A stretch of DNA of 64,000 nucleotides from Fluviicola sp. (GCA_002734065.2 NVXU02000045.1:1-64000); one strand, 5' to 3'. Positions 28,668 through 37,869 are shown, counted from the first letter of the stretch. The notes: generated from the letters alone by a model not told the origin. A program made the numbers and translations.

Positions 28668-29410
28668 CAGCAATCCATTTGAACACTTGATTCTATTTCC
28701 GTTTCTCCATCTACTTTTTCTATTTTTTTCTCCACCATTTTCACTGTAGGACTGATAAAAGGTATCCCTAAATTCATGCCGCGGAGAATGATGAGCAGAC
28801 CGACAACAGTCAACAAATAAGGCACTGCTTTGCTCATTTTTTTGCGAGCAACAGTCGAGATTTTGTTCATCATGAAAATCACAGCAATCATTGCAGGTAG
28901 CGTCCCCACTCCGAATGCGAGCATTGCAAGTCCGCTGGAGAGAATGCTTCCAGTGAGGATGGCGTTTCCCAAGGCAAAGAAAACCATACCGCAAGGGAGC
29001 AAGCCATTGAGTCCACCGAGGAGCAATAATTTAAAGGGAGAATGAGAACGAATAATTTTTCCTAGTCCTTTATTGAGTGCTGATTGAATACCAAAATTGA
29101 AGGCTTTTGAAGGCAAAATCTTGCCGAAATATTTTCTCCATGCATAAAGAATCATGGCAACTCCCGCAGCGATGCTTAACCATTGCAACACTCCAAAAGT
29201 TTGGATGCTGATACCAATAATCCCAACTAATGCTCCGAGTAATGTATAGATGATGATTCTTCCAAAATTGTATTGCAATGCTCCTGAGAGAATGGTAAGG
29301 TTGTTCTTGCGATCAACAGGAATAGCCATGGCAATAGGCCCGCACATTCCAATGCAGTGAAAATTGGAAGTAAGTCCAATAATGAGTCCTGCAAGAATGC
29401 CTTCTATCAT
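28661..29410 (-). CDS. TauE/SafE-like membrane protein, cbb3 cluster
   Basis: This 249-residue multi-pass membrane protein resembles the TauE/SafE and UreH-type families. Its N-terminus has the pattern NFHCIGMCGPIAMAIP, a HC(x3)CGP arrangement seen in cytochrome-biogenesis-related members, and five or six membrane segments follow. The C-terminus ends in MDCCH, a possible copper or thiol site. It overlaps the ccoH stop by four bases (ATGA), making it the last gene of the cco operon; a role in copper handling or thiol transfer for the oxidase is inferred from this position, not shown. Confidence 0.75.
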   Translation of the reverse strand: MIEGILAGLIIGLTSNFHCIGMCGPIAMAIPVDRKNNLTILSGALQYNFGRIIIYTLLGALVGIIGISIQTFGVLQWLSIAAGVAMILYAWRKYFGKILPSKAFNFGIQSALNKGLGKIIRSHSPFKLLLLGGLNGLLPCGMVFFALGNAILTGSILSSGLAMLAFGVGTLPAMIAVIFMMNKISTVARKKMSKAVPYLLTVVGLLIILRGMNLGIPFISPTVKMVEKKIEKVDGETEIESSVQMDCCH

Positions 29411-29832
29411 TTAACCTTGATTTCGTGTTTTTGAATGTGCAATTCTCCCTCAAAATCATAAGATAAGATAGCGTGGTAATTGCCTTTTTTCAATTCATCT
29501 TTGGCAATCATAAAATTTTTGGTTCCACGAATGGAGAATGTTTTGTCCTCTCTATCATCGTTTGGTCTGCGAAGAAATAATTCTACATTCTTCAATTCAA
29601 TTACAGAAGATAGCTGAACAACATAATGATTCTCAGTTTCGATAAAAGTAGGTCGCGCTTTTAATTGATTATCACGTTTAACAGCATCTAATTCTGAGGA
29701 ATAATTAATCTCTTTTTGGTAATAATCTTCGCTGACCAAATCAATTTTAGTGGACATCATGGTAACCACCATGTACATAATGAATCCAATAAATAATGCA
29801 AGTGCGAGTGCTATTCCTTTTCCCCAATTCAT
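29407..29832 (-). CDS. ccoH: FixH/CcoH family protein
   Basis: This 141-residue protein has one N-terminal membrane segment (LALALFIGFIMYMVVTMM) and a beta-rich extracytoplasmic part, as in FixH/CcoH proteins needed for cbb3 oxidase assembly. The region YYQKEINYSSELDAVKRDNQL is the family's usual post-membrane helix. It lies between ccoG (10-base gap) and the TauE/SafE-like gene (4-base overlap). Confidence 0.85.
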   Translation of the reverse strand: MNWGKGIALALALFIGFIMYMVVTMMSTKIDLVSEDYYQKEINYSSELDAVKRDNQLKARPTFIETENHYVVQLSSVIELKNVELFLRRPNDDREDKTFSIRGTKNFMIAKDELKKGNYHAILSYDFEGELHIQKHEIKVK

Positions 29833-29842
29833 ATTCTCTTTT

Positions 29843-31270
29843 TTAAAGTAAAGGACCGATAAACTTTGTGTCTATGCGTTGTATCTCTTTGCCGTTTCCG
29901 TAAACAATAACTGTCAATATTTCTTTGCCATTGTGAATTGCTTCCATCGGCATTTTAAGAATTACTCGGTCTTTTAAACGCCCTTCTTTGGGCAAAGTTA
30001 AGCCTTTTACAACCAATTCTATGCTTGCCTTGTCATTGTTCTCAATTTCTAAGGTAATGACAAACTCATTTTGGGTCTTATTGGTTAAATTAATTTCAAA
30101 AATATTACTAATCAACCCCTGGCTTGTTGTTTGAAAGGTCGTTCCTCTCTGTCGAAGAAGTGTTACTTCGAAATCCTTACGAGTGACCAGTAAAAAGACA
30201 AGTAAGACAATCATTGATGTTAGCAAAACTGTATAAGCTTTTACGCGTTTTGTCCATTGGAAACCTGTTCTTTTTTTAATCCCGTCTTCAGAAACAAAAC
30301 GAATTAAGCCTTTTTCGAGCCCAACACTGTCCATCATGTGGTCACAAGCGTCTATACAGGCAGTGCAATTTACACATTCCAATTGAGTTCCATGACGAAT
30401 ATCGATTCCGGTAGGGCACACGTGAACACATTGATCACAATCAATGCAATCGCCTTTTCCTTCAGCTTTTCTGTCTTCGTTTTTTCTGAATTTTGCCCTG
30501 CCATTTTCTCCTTCTCCTCGAACGGTATCATATCCTACTACGATAGAGTTTTCGTCCAAAAGAACGCCTTGCAACCTTCCATAAGGACAAATAGTGGTAC
30601 AAACTTGTTCTCGCAACATGCTAAAAACAAGGTAGAATACAGTGGTAAAAACAACAATAGCAATCAGTCCGCCTAGATGTGTTCCTAATGGATCTGTTTG
30701 AATTTTCCATAACTCTTCAGAACCGATAATATAAGCGAGAAAGGTATTGGCTATGAGAAAAGAAATCACCCAAAAAATGAGATGTTTCAGCGTCTTTTTT
30801 CTAATTTTCTCTCCATTCCAAGGTCCCTTGTTGAGTTTTTTCTGTCTTGTCCAATCGCCTTCTATCCAATATTCAATTCTACGGAAAACCATTTCCATAA
30901 AAATGGTCTGGGGACAAACCCATCCACAAAATAGCCGCCCATAAATAACGGTAAACGTGATGACAAAGATGATTCCTATGATTATTGCGATGGCAAAGAG
31001 AAATAAATCTTGCGGCCAAAACACTTTGCCGAATAGAACGAATTTTCGTTCTATTATGTTGAATAGAATTGACTGATGACCATTAATGTAAACATGTGGA
31101 GCACCAAAAAGAAGAACCAATAGAAGGTAACTGACGATTTTTCTTCGGTTGTACCATTTCCCTTTCGGTTTTTTGGCATATACCCACTTTCGACTCCCGT
31201 CCTCGTTTACTGTTGAAATGGAATCTCTAAATTCCTCTTCATCTCCCTTTATTTTATCGTGTTCAGTCAT
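29843..31270 (-). CDS. ccoG: CcoG, cbb3 oxidase accessory iron-sulfur protein
   Basis: CcoG (FixG/RdxA) is a membrane ferredoxin-like protein that supports copper delivery to cbb3 oxidase. The 475 residues include several membrane segments and the two 4Fe-4S clusters, seen in CIDCDQCVHVCPTGIDI and CVNCTACIDACDHMM (about residues 268-320). The motif FCGWVCPQTIFMEMVFRRIE after the third membrane segment is diagnostic. A C-terminal Ig-like domain (about 390-475) is also typical. It sits between ccoP and ccoH. Confidence 0.95.
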   Translation of the reverse strand: MTEHDKIKGDEEEFRDSISTVNEDGSRKWVYAKKPKGKWYNRRKIVSYLLLVLLFGAPHVYINGHQSILFNIIERKFVLFGKVFWPQDLFLFAIAIIIGIIFVITFTVIYGRLFCGWVCPQTIFMEMVFRRIEYWIEGDWTRQKKLNKGPWNGEKIRKKTLKHLIFWVISFLIANTFLAYIIGSEELWKIQTDPLGTHLGGLIAIVVFTTVFYLVFSMLREQVCTTICPYGRLQGVLLDENSIVVGYDTVRGEGENGRAKFRKNEDRKAEGKGDCIDCDQCVHVCPTGIDIRHGTQLECVNCTACIDACDHMMDSVGLEKGLIRFVSEDGIKKRTGFQWTKRVKAYTVLLTSMIVLLVFLLVTRKDFEVTLLRQRGTTFQTTSQGLISNIFEINLTNKTQNEFVITLEIENNDKASIELVVKGLTLPKEGRLKDRVILKMPMEAIHNGKEILTVIVYGNGKEIQRIDTKFIGPLL

Positions 31271-31316
31271 TATTTTACTTCGTTACAATCACTATTCAAC
31301 ACTAAAATAACTTCCT

Positions 31317-32723
31317 TTACTCTTCTATAATATCTCCTTCAGGTGATTTACCTGTTGCCTCAGGCATCGACAACACGAAAGAAGCAACTTGCTGTAATTC
31401 TATTGGGTTCAATTTCGAAGCATGCTCAGGCATAGCGTTTTTAGTCCCGTTTTTTACAGTTGTAAAAACATCAACGATATTGTAGCCATAAATCCATGTG
31501 TTGTCTGTTAAGTTAGGACCGATTGTCCCTCCTCCGTTTGGTCCATGACAAGAAATACAGTTCACTTCAAATAAACTTTTCCCTGTTACTAAATCACTTT
31601 CGTCTTCCATTAACGTAACATTGGATTCGTCTATTTGCATACCTTGTTCGGCCAGATATGTATCAACTTTTTCTTGTTCTACAATCATTTCTTTGTCATA
31701 TTCTGCAATTTGGAGGTCTCCTGTTCCAAGAATGTGGTAATTGAAAATGTAAATAACACCGAAAATAATCGTTGCCCAAAACATCCAAACCCACCATGGT
31801 GGCAAATTGTTATCCAATTCTTTGATACCATCGTATTCATGCTCTAAAAGAATACTTTTTTCATCTTCAATGGGTACAATGTCCATTAAAACGCTATTCA
31901 TTTTACGTTTTTGACGTTTTGTAAGTGTTTTTTTCTTTTGTTCTTCTGTTTGTGGTCGAATGGTTTTTACCACTTCCATAAACAGTTTACGAACATGCAA
32001 GAAAATCAATAATAGGATAACATTAAGAACAACCAAGACTACTAAATCACTGTTTTCTACTAAAAGCCAAGGCGCACTACCTTCTGCTTGACCGGGTTCC
32101 ATAAAACTCAAAGCGCTGGATGTGTTAGTCGCTCCAATGAAGCCAAACATACCGATTATAGCCAAGACAGTATTCAGTCCTGTTTTTTTGATTTTATCCA
32201 ATTTTATCATTGATTTTAAAGCTCCTGTGACAGAGAAAAGAGCAATAATTTGAATGAGCAAAGCAGCAATTAACCAGTAGAATAATTTTAAATTCTTTTT
32301 GTAATTAGGGACATACTTAATCACTTTTTCAGAGGTGTCAGTACTTTTTACATCAGTTTTTTCTTCTGGAGGTGGTGCTGGAGCAAAGTCATTGACAAAA
32401 CTCAAAATGGCATCAATTTCTTCTCTTGAAACCATTGTTGGCGGCATAGGCATAGGACTGTATTCGTCTGCCTTTAACGCCATTGTACTTTTTCCAGATG
32501 CAATAAGTCCCATAGAGTTTTCAACCCATTCGTAAAGAAGTTCACTTTCTTCGGCATCTGCCCATTTTTGCTGGACGCCTTTTAAGTTGGGTCCAGTTCC
32601 ATCTTTACCAAGTAAATGGCAAGCTGCACAATTTACTTTAAACAATGATTCTCCATCTTGTGCATTACCTGCAAATGCAAAGAATGAGAATATAAATAGA
32701 ATAATTTGTCCTTTAAATTTCAT
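31317..32723 (-). CDS. ccoP: CcoP, cbb3 oxidase cytochrome c subunit, rearranged
   Basis: CcoP feeds electrons from soluble cytochromes to CcoO. The 468 residues have a signal peptide, a cytochrome c domain with heme motif CAACH (residues 32-36), two membrane segments (~150-200 and ~230-250), the CcoP/FixP N-terminal element around NLPPWWVWMFWATIIFGVIY, one more membrane segment and a final cytochrome c domain with CISCH (about residue 391). Compared with proteobacterial CcoP, which carries both heme domains after the membrane element, one heme domain is at the N-terminus here. It overlaps nothing and follows ccoQ by three bases. Confidence 0.93.
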   Translation of the reverse strand: MKFKGQIILFIFSFFAFAGNAQDGESLFKVNCAACHLLGKDGTGPNLKGVQQKWADAEESELLYEWVENSMGLIASGKSTMALKADEYSPMPMPPTMVSREEIDAILSFVNDFAPAPPPEEKTDVKSTDTSEKVIKYVPNYKKNLKLFYWLIAALLIQIIALFSVTGALKSMIKLDKIKKTGLNTVLAIIGMFGFIGATNTSSALSFMEPGQAEGSAPWLLVENSDLVVLVVLNVILLLIFLHVRKLFMEVVKTIRPQTEEQKKKTLTKRQKRKMNSVLMDIVPIEDEKSILLEHEYDGIKELDNNLPPWWVWMFWATIIFGVIYIFNYHILGTGDLQIAEYDKEMIVEQEKVDTYLAEQGMQIDESNVTLMEDESDLVTGKSLFEVNCISCHGPNGGGTIGPNLTDNTWIYGYNIVDVFTTVKNGTKNAMPEHASKLNPIELQQVASFVLSMPEATGKSPEGDIIEE

Positions 32724-32726
32724 AAT

Positions 32727-32924
32727 CTATTTTTTAGTGTGATCATTAATTACTATTTCATCTTCTAATGGAATGTTGCTCAATTCTTCAATATCAGACT
32801 TCTTCATTCTCACGACGTAATAAATTACGGCAACAAAAACGAGTACAAATATGAGGAGTGAGATGATTGGGTATATTTCAACCCCGTCAATTCCTGTTAA
32901 ATTATGTTTGATGTATCTTAACAT
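32727..32924 (-). CDS. ccoQ: CcoQ-like small membrane subunit
   Basis: This 65-residue protein has one hydrophobic segment (residues ~20-41, IISLLIFVLVFVAVIYYVVRM), followed by a charged tail, and lies between ccoNO and ccoP, the usual place of ccoQ. The sequence is too short for a motif-based call; position decides. CcoQ stabilises the cbb3 complex. Confidence 0.8.
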   Translation of the reverse strand: MLRYIKHNLTGIDGVEIYPIISLLIFVLVFVAVIYYVVRMKKSDIEELSNIPLEDEIVINDHTKK

Positions 32925-32935
32925 TATCTTTTGTT

Positions 32936-35152
32936 TTATTCAATTTCATCGGTTTCTTGTGCGTCCTCAGAAACAGACTCAATATCTCGACCTAAACGTT
33001 GTAGGTAAGCAATTATAGCAACGATTTCTTTCGTTTTTAATTCTGCTGTTTTCTTCTCAACATCGTACGATTTCTTTTGCTCGTCTGGCAGGTTGTCGAA
33101 AATAGATTGTGCAATATCAGCAGCAATTGTTTCTGCTTGCTCTTGCGCTGCAGCTTTTGCCTCCATGTCGAATCCTTCTGGATAGGGCACTCCCAGCGTT
33201 TGCATTGCTCTGATTTTTTTCTCGATGTAAGATAAATCCAAATCGTTTTCATTCATCCAAGGATAAGCAGGCATCAATGAACCTTGAGAAACATCTTTCG
33301 GACGAATCAAGTGCTCGTAGTGCCATTTATTATTCTTTCTGAGTTTTTTAGAACCTTCACGCGCCAAATCTGGCCCTGTTCGTTTAGACCCCCATTGGAA
33401 TGGATGGTCGTACACAAATTCTCCAGATTTAGAGTATTCTCCATAACGCGCTGTTTCAAAACGCAATGGTCTGACCATTTGTGAGTGACAATTGTAACAA
33501 CCTTCTCGGATGTATAAATCCCGACCTTCTAACTCTAATGCTGTGTAAGGTTTAACTTGCTCTATGGTTGGAACATTGCTTTTTACAATCATTGTTGGTA
33601 TAATTTCAACAGCTCCACCTATTGCTACTACTATGAGTGTAACAATCAAGAAACGAATTGGTTTCTTCTCAATAGAACGGTGCCAGAAATGTTTACCTTC
33701 CACTTTTGCAACTGCATTTCTCATGTTAACTGCCTCTGCTTCTTCGTTGGCAACTAATTGACCAGATTTCGCTGTTTTAATGAGGTTATAGAACATCATA
33801 CAAGCACCAATGATAAAGAGTAAACCACCTAGTGAGCGAAGCATATAATAAGGTTTAAGAGCTACAACTGTATCTAAGAATTCTCCGTTAACCAAAGTTC
33901 CGTCAGCATTAAAATCTTGCCACATTAGTCCTTGTACAAATCCTGCGATATACATTGGTACAGCGTAAAGAATAACACCCAAAGTTGCAATCCAAAAATG
34001 TTGGTTGGCTAATTTTTTAGAATATAATTTCGTTTTAAACATTCTTGGGAATAACCAATAGAGCATACCAAAAGTAAACATGGCATTCCATCCTAAACCA
34101 CCAACGTGAACGTGAGCAATGGTCCAATCAGTAAAGTGAGAAAGTGTATTCACTGATTTCAGTGAAAGTAAAGGCCCTTCAAAGGTGACCATACCATAAC
34201 AAGTTAAGGCAACCACCATGAATTTCAACATGACATCATCTCGAACTCTGTCCCATGCACCACGAAGAGTCAACAGTCCATTTAACATGCCACCCCAAGA
34301 TGGTGCAATTAACATTACGGAGAATACAACTCCTAATGTTTGTGCCCAATCCGGAAGAGATGTGTACAACAAGTGATGAGGTCCAGCCCATATATATAAG
34401 AATATCAATGCCCAAAAGTGAATAATGGATAATCTATACGAGTAAACAGGTCGATTAGCCGCTTTAGGAACGAAGTAATACATCAATCCTAAATACGGTG
34501 TTGTTAAGAAGAAGGCTACGGCATTATGTCCGTACCACCATTGCACCAGAGCATCTTGAACACCTGCGTACCAAGAGTAACTTTTCATAAAAGAAATAGG
34601 CAACGCAAATGAATTGAAGATGTGCAAAATAGCAACAGTTACAAATGTCGCAATGAAGAACCATATCGCCACATACATGTGCTTTACTCTTCTGATGAGA
34701 ATGGTTGCAAACATGTTGAAACCAAAAACAACCCATAGAATAGTGATGAGAATATCAATCCACCATTCTAATTCTGCGTACTCTTTACCTGATGTAATAC
34801 CTAAAGGAAGTGTTATAACTGCACAAACAATGATGAATTGCCAACCCCAAAAATTGATGTTACTCAACTTGTCACTCCACATCCTCGTTTTCAGAAGTCT
34901 TTGCAGAGAATAGTATATTCCCATAAAAATACCATTACCGACGAAGGCAAAAATCACGGCATTGGTGTGCAAAGGTCTTAAACGTCCAAATGACAGCCAA
35001 CTTAATGGTAAATAATCATTGTAAAAATCCGGCCATGCCAATTGAGTTGCAATAGTCAGACCAACGAGCATCCCTATGATACCCCAAATAATTGTTGCAT
35101 AAGCAAAATTCTTTACGATTTTATTATCGTAACTAAACTTTTCGATTTCCAT
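32936..35152 (-). CDS. ccoNO: Fused CcoN/CcoO cbb3 oxidase subunit
   Basis: This 738-residue fusion joins the heme-copper catalytic subunit CcoN (~1-470, twelve hydrophobic segments, with histidine-containing stretches such as WWYGHNAVAFFLT, GPHHLLYTS and DWTIAHVHVGGLGWN for hemes b and CuB) to the mono-heme cytochrome CcoO (~510-738, heme motif GCYNCHSQM). It reduces O2 to water with high affinity and pumps protons. The fusion is normal for Bacteroidota. I chose ATG 35152 (MEIEKFSYDNKIVKNF) over 35197 because it starts the conserved part and overlaps ccoS by 20 bases. Confidence 0.96.
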   Translation of the reverse strand: MEIEKFSYDNKIVKNFAYATIIWGIIGMLVGLTIATQLAWPDFYNDYLPLSWLSFGRLRPLHTNAVIFAFVGNGIFMGIYYSLQRLLKTRMWSDKLSNINFWGWQFIIVCAVITLPLGITSGKEYAELEWWIDILITILWVVFGFNMFATILIRRVKHMYVAIWFFIATFVTVAILHIFNSFALPISFMKSYSWYAGVQDALVQWWYGHNAVAFFLTTPYLGLMYYFVPKAANRPVYSYRLSIIHFWALIFLYIWAGPHHLLYTSLPDWAQTLGVVFSVMLIAPSWGGMLNGLLTLRGAWDRVRDDVMLKFMVVALTCYGMVTFEGPLLSLKSVNTLSHFTDWTIAHVHVGGLGWNAMFTFGMLYWLFPRMFKTKLYSKKLANQHFWIATLGVILYAVPMYIAGFVQGLMWQDFNADGTLVNGEFLDTVVALKPYYMLRSLGGLLFIIGACMMFYNLIKTAKSGQLVANEEAEAVNMRNAVAKVEGKHFWHRSIEKKPIRFLIVTLIVVAIGGAVEIIPTMIVKSNVPTIEQVKPYTALELEGRDLYIREGCYNCHSQMVRPLRFETARYGEYSKSGEFVYDHPFQWGSKRTGPDLAREGSKKLRKNNKWHYEHLIRPKDVSQGSLMPAYPWMNENDLDLSYIEKKIRAMQTLGVPYPEGFDMEAKAAAQEQAETIAADIAQSIFDNLPDEQKKSYDVEKKTAELKTKEIVAIIAYLQRLGRDIESVSEDAQETDEIE

Positions 35153-35324
35153 TCGATTCTGTTTTTTTGTTTTTAACTTGAATTTCTTCATCCTCAAAAA
35201 GGATTCTTACTGACGGGGCATAATCGTCATCAAATTGCCCGTTTTTAGTTGCCCAAAAAAAGCCTAGCAAAAAGATAATTGCAATGATGAAACTAACTAC
35301 TAACATGAGATAAATGACGCCCAT
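35133..35324 (-). CDS. ccoS: CcoS, cbb3 oxidase maturation protein
   Basis: CcoS is a short membrane protein needed to insert cofactors into the cbb3 oxidase. The 63 residues have one N-terminal membrane segment (YLMLVVSFIIAIIFLLGFFWA) and the conserved tail NGQFDDDYAPSVRILFEDE, matching the family pattern G(Q)(F/Y)DD. It is the first gene after the predicted Fnr-type promoter and overlaps ccoNO. Confidence 0.92.
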   Translation of the reverse strand: MGVIYLMLVVSFIIAIIFLLGFFWATKNGQFDDDYAPSVRILFEDEEIQVKNKKTESNGNRKV

Positions 35325-35351
35325 TTTTATTCTTTTGTGACAGTACTATGA

Positions 35352-35399
35352 CAAAAGTAATTTATTTCGTCAGTTAGAAACATGATTATTGTCATGTTT
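35352..35399 (-). promoter_or_regulatory. Predicted Fnr/Crp-activated promoter of the cco operon
   Basis: The minus strand reads TACTTTTG (35352-35359), a TAnnTTTG -7 element. Upstream is the perfect dyad AAACATGA-N6-TCATGTTT (35378-35399). Its centre lies about 33 bases above the -7 centre, about 41 bases above the predicted start. There is no TTG at the -33 position: the dyad's edge occupies it. This geometry is the class II activator layout of Crp/Fnr proteins. The rest of the 115-bp gap carries no gene. Confidence 0.7.
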
Positions 35400-35439
35400 G
35401 TTTTGCGAGTGACATTTTTTTTGATAATACAAGATTCAT

Positions 35440-37869
35440 TCACTTGCGAGAAAGTGCCAGAAGTGTACTGATAAGAACAATACTGATGGAACTTAAAGGC
35501 ATTAAAATAGCGGCAACTAAAGGAGTAAGGTTTCCCGATATGGCGAAGGCCAAACCAACAATGTTGTAAACGATAGAGAAAATGTAGCATATTTTCAAAA
35601 CGCTTTGAGAAAATTTTGCGGTTTCTATGTGATTTTTGAGTGAATAGAGTTTTGACGCTTCCAAAATAGCATCAGATTTGGGAGAAAATCGAAAGATGTC
35701 TTCAGAAATGGCAATTCCTGTATTGGCAACCTCCAAAGCTCCAGCATCGTTGAGTCCATCACCAATCATTAGCACTTTTCTCTGTCCATCTTGCAATTTC
35801 TTGATGTAATCCAATTTATCCTTCGGTGATTGCTCAAAAAGAAGGTGCTTGAGTTCTGGTACTTCTTTCTGTAAAATTTCTTTGTCCTTATCTTTATCAC
35901 CAGAAAGAACATGAAGTGTAAATTTCTTTGCCAATTCTCTCAGAACTTCAATAATACCAGGTCTAAATTCTGATTGAAAAACAAAACGACCTAAATAGTT
36001 ACCATTGATAGAAAGATGACTTGCTGTCTCGTTGGCAATTGGTTGAGCGTCAGAATGAACAAAAGAAGAAAAGGAGCTTTGGAGTGTTGGAGCTTTCGAG
36101 CGTTGGGAAAACCAATGCTCTAAAACTCTAGAGTTCCAAAACTCTAACGTTCCAATTTTTACTGTCTGATTCATTATTTCTCCTTCGATTCCTTTTCCTT
36201 CAATTTCTTGAAATTCAGTCAATTCAAGATTATTGGGAGTTGTCATATCCTTTAAATGACGAACAATAGACTTAGAAAGTGGGTGCGTGGATGAATTTAC
36301 CAATAAAATAACTTGGTTGATTTGTTCTTCAGTTAAAGGTGCACCGATAAAATCAACATGATTGCTACTATTTGTTGTAAGCGTTCCTGTTTTGTCAAAA
36401 ACAATGTCGGTTGTTGCATTGATTTTTTCAATGACCTCATTGTTCTTTAAATATAACCCTTTTCTGCCAAGAACACGCATAATATTGCCGTAAGTGAAAG
36501 GTTTCGACAAAGCCAAAGCACAAGGACAGGCGACAATCAAAATAGAAACAATAATTTCAGTTGTTCGGGCAGAATCATAGATGTACCAGTAAATCCCAGC
36601 GCCCAAAGCAATGGTAAGAAGAGCAAAAAGGAAGTAGGTTGACAGTTTATCCTTTCCTGTATCCTTCTTTTTCTCTTCTTTATTGACTTCGTTCCACAAT
36701 TGAGTAAGATGACTTCGATTGCTTTCTTTCTCGACAACTAATTCGCTTTTTTTTCCCAATAATTTTCCACCTGCATAGATAAAATCTCCTTTCTTTTTAC
36801 TGATTGGTATGGATTCTCCCGTAACAAAACTGTAGTCAATTTTAATTTCGTCAGAAAGTAAAATAGCATCGCAAGGTAAAACTTCTTGATTGCGAATGAT
36901 GATTTTGTCGCCAATTTTTACTTGGTCAATTTCTACAATTATTTCTTTGCTTCCCTCTAGTTTCGTCACTGCAACTGGGAAGTAGGCGGTGTAGTCTCTT
37001 TCGAAAGACAAAGATTGATAGGTTTTGCTCTGAAACCATTTACCAATCAAGAGGAAGAACACAAAACCAGCAAAACTGTCAATATAACCGGTCCCTTCTC
37101 CAGCGAAAATCTTGAAAACACTCTGCGCATAGAGGGCAAGAATACCAATAGAGATAGGCACATCTAGGTTGATGCTTCGGTATCTTAATGCTTTGAATGC
37201 AGAAATAAAGTAATCACTGGCAGAGTAGAGAATCACTGGGACAGAAACCAAAAAGGCAAGATAAGCAGAGAATTGGCTGATTTCAGGATTGCTTTTCGCG
37301 ATGTCAAAATATTCAGGAAAAGTCCATAGCATAATGCTACCAAAAGCAAAACCAGCAACTCCTAATTTGTAAAGGTAGGTTCTGCTTTGCTTCTTTTTTT
37401 GCTCCTCTCTACTACCAAAATTAGGTTCGTATCCTATTTTAGAAAGAAGATTCGCCAATTCTGAAAGTGGCATCTCTTTGTCGAAAATAAGCGTCGCTTC
37501 CCGCTTGGGAAAGTTCACTTGACACGATTTTACTTGTGGGTCTATTCTGTGTAGATTCTCCAGTAAATAAATACAAGAAGAACAGTGAATCTGAGGTAAA
37601 AACAAGGTGCTTCGAGCAGATGTAGCGTCTTCAAAGTCAATGTATTTCTTGCGAATGTCTGCAACATCCAAGAAAGCGTATTTGTGTTTATCTGCTTCTT
37701 TCGGTCGTGTGCCTGCTTGTGATTCTAAGTTGTAAAAAGTTCCTAAATCGTTGGATGAAAGTAATTGGTAAACACTTTTGCAACCATTGCAACAGAATGC
37801 TTTGTCATCAAGGTTAAATCCCTTACCGATGACATCATCGCCACAGTGATAACAGGATTTTTGACTCAT
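35440..37869 (-). CDS. ccoI: CcoI, copper-transporting P-type ATPase
   Basis: CcoI exports Cu(I) for cbb3 oxidase assembly. The 809-residue P1B-type ATPase has an N-terminal CYHCGDDV and CCNGCKSVYQLL motif, an HMA-like domain with HCSSCIYLLENL, the membrane copper site ACPCALAL, the phosphorylation site DKTGT, the nucleotide motif STHPLS and GDGLNDAGAL. I chose ATG 37869 (MSQKSCYHCGD) over 37938: it overlaps the hemN stop in the classic ATGA form, and family members begin this way. A 28-residue segment near residues 575-605 is encoded by an intergenic-type repeat (see 36072-36155). The phosphorylation and hinge motifs are intact. Confidence 0.93.
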   Translation of the reverse strand: MSQKSCYHCGDDVIGKGFNLDDKAFCCNGCKSVYQLLSSNDLGTFYNLESQAGTRPKEADKHKYAFLDVADIRKKYIDFEDATSARSTLFLPQIHCSSCIYLLENLHRIDPQVKSCQVNFPKREATLIFDKEMPLSELANLLSKIGYEPNFGSREEQKKKQSRTYLYKLGVAGFAFGSIMLWTFPEYFDIAKSNPEISQFSAYLAFLVSVPVILYSASDYFISAFKALRYRSINLDVPISIGILALYAQSVFKIFAGEGTGYIDSFAGFVFFLLIGKWFQSKTYQSLSFERDYTAYFPVAVTKLEGSKEIIVEIDQVKIGDKIIIRNQEVLPCDAILLSDEIKIDYSFVTGESIPISKKKGDFIYAGGKLLGKKSELVVEKESNRSHLTQLWNEVNKEEKKKDTGKDKLSTYFLFALLTIALGAGIYWYIYDSARTTEIIVSILIVACPCALALSKPFTYGNIMRVLGRKGLYLKNNEVIEKINATTDIVFDKTGTLTTNSSNHVDFIGAPLTEEQINQVILLVNSSTHPLSKSIVRHLKDMTTPNNLELTEFQEIEGKGIEGEIMNQTVKIGTLEFWNSRVLEHWFSQRSKAPTLQSSFSSFVHSDAQPIANETASHLSINGNYLGRFVFQSEFRPGIIEVLRELAKKFTLHVLSGDKDKDKEILQKEVPELKHLLFEQSPKDKLDYIKKLQDGQRKVLMIGDGLNDAGALEVANTGIAISEDIFRFSPKSDAILEASKLYSLKNHIETAKFSQSVLKICYIFSIVYNIVGLAFAISGNLTPLVAAILMPLSSISIVLISTLLALSRK
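36072..36155. repeat. Octamer array inside ccoI, in frame
   Basis: About 33 bp of 8-bp units (GAGCTTTG, GAGTGTTG, GAGCTTTC, GAGCGTTG) face about 44 bp of roughly complementary units (CCAATGCT, CTAAAACT, CTAGAGTT, CCAAAACT, CTAACGTT) across a short spacer. This could fold into an imperfect hairpin. The same kind of array lies in gaps at 4024, 6583, 53452, 61146 and 61926. Here it is translated as LEFWNSRVLEHWFSQRS and neighbours without a stop. Confidence 0.85.
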
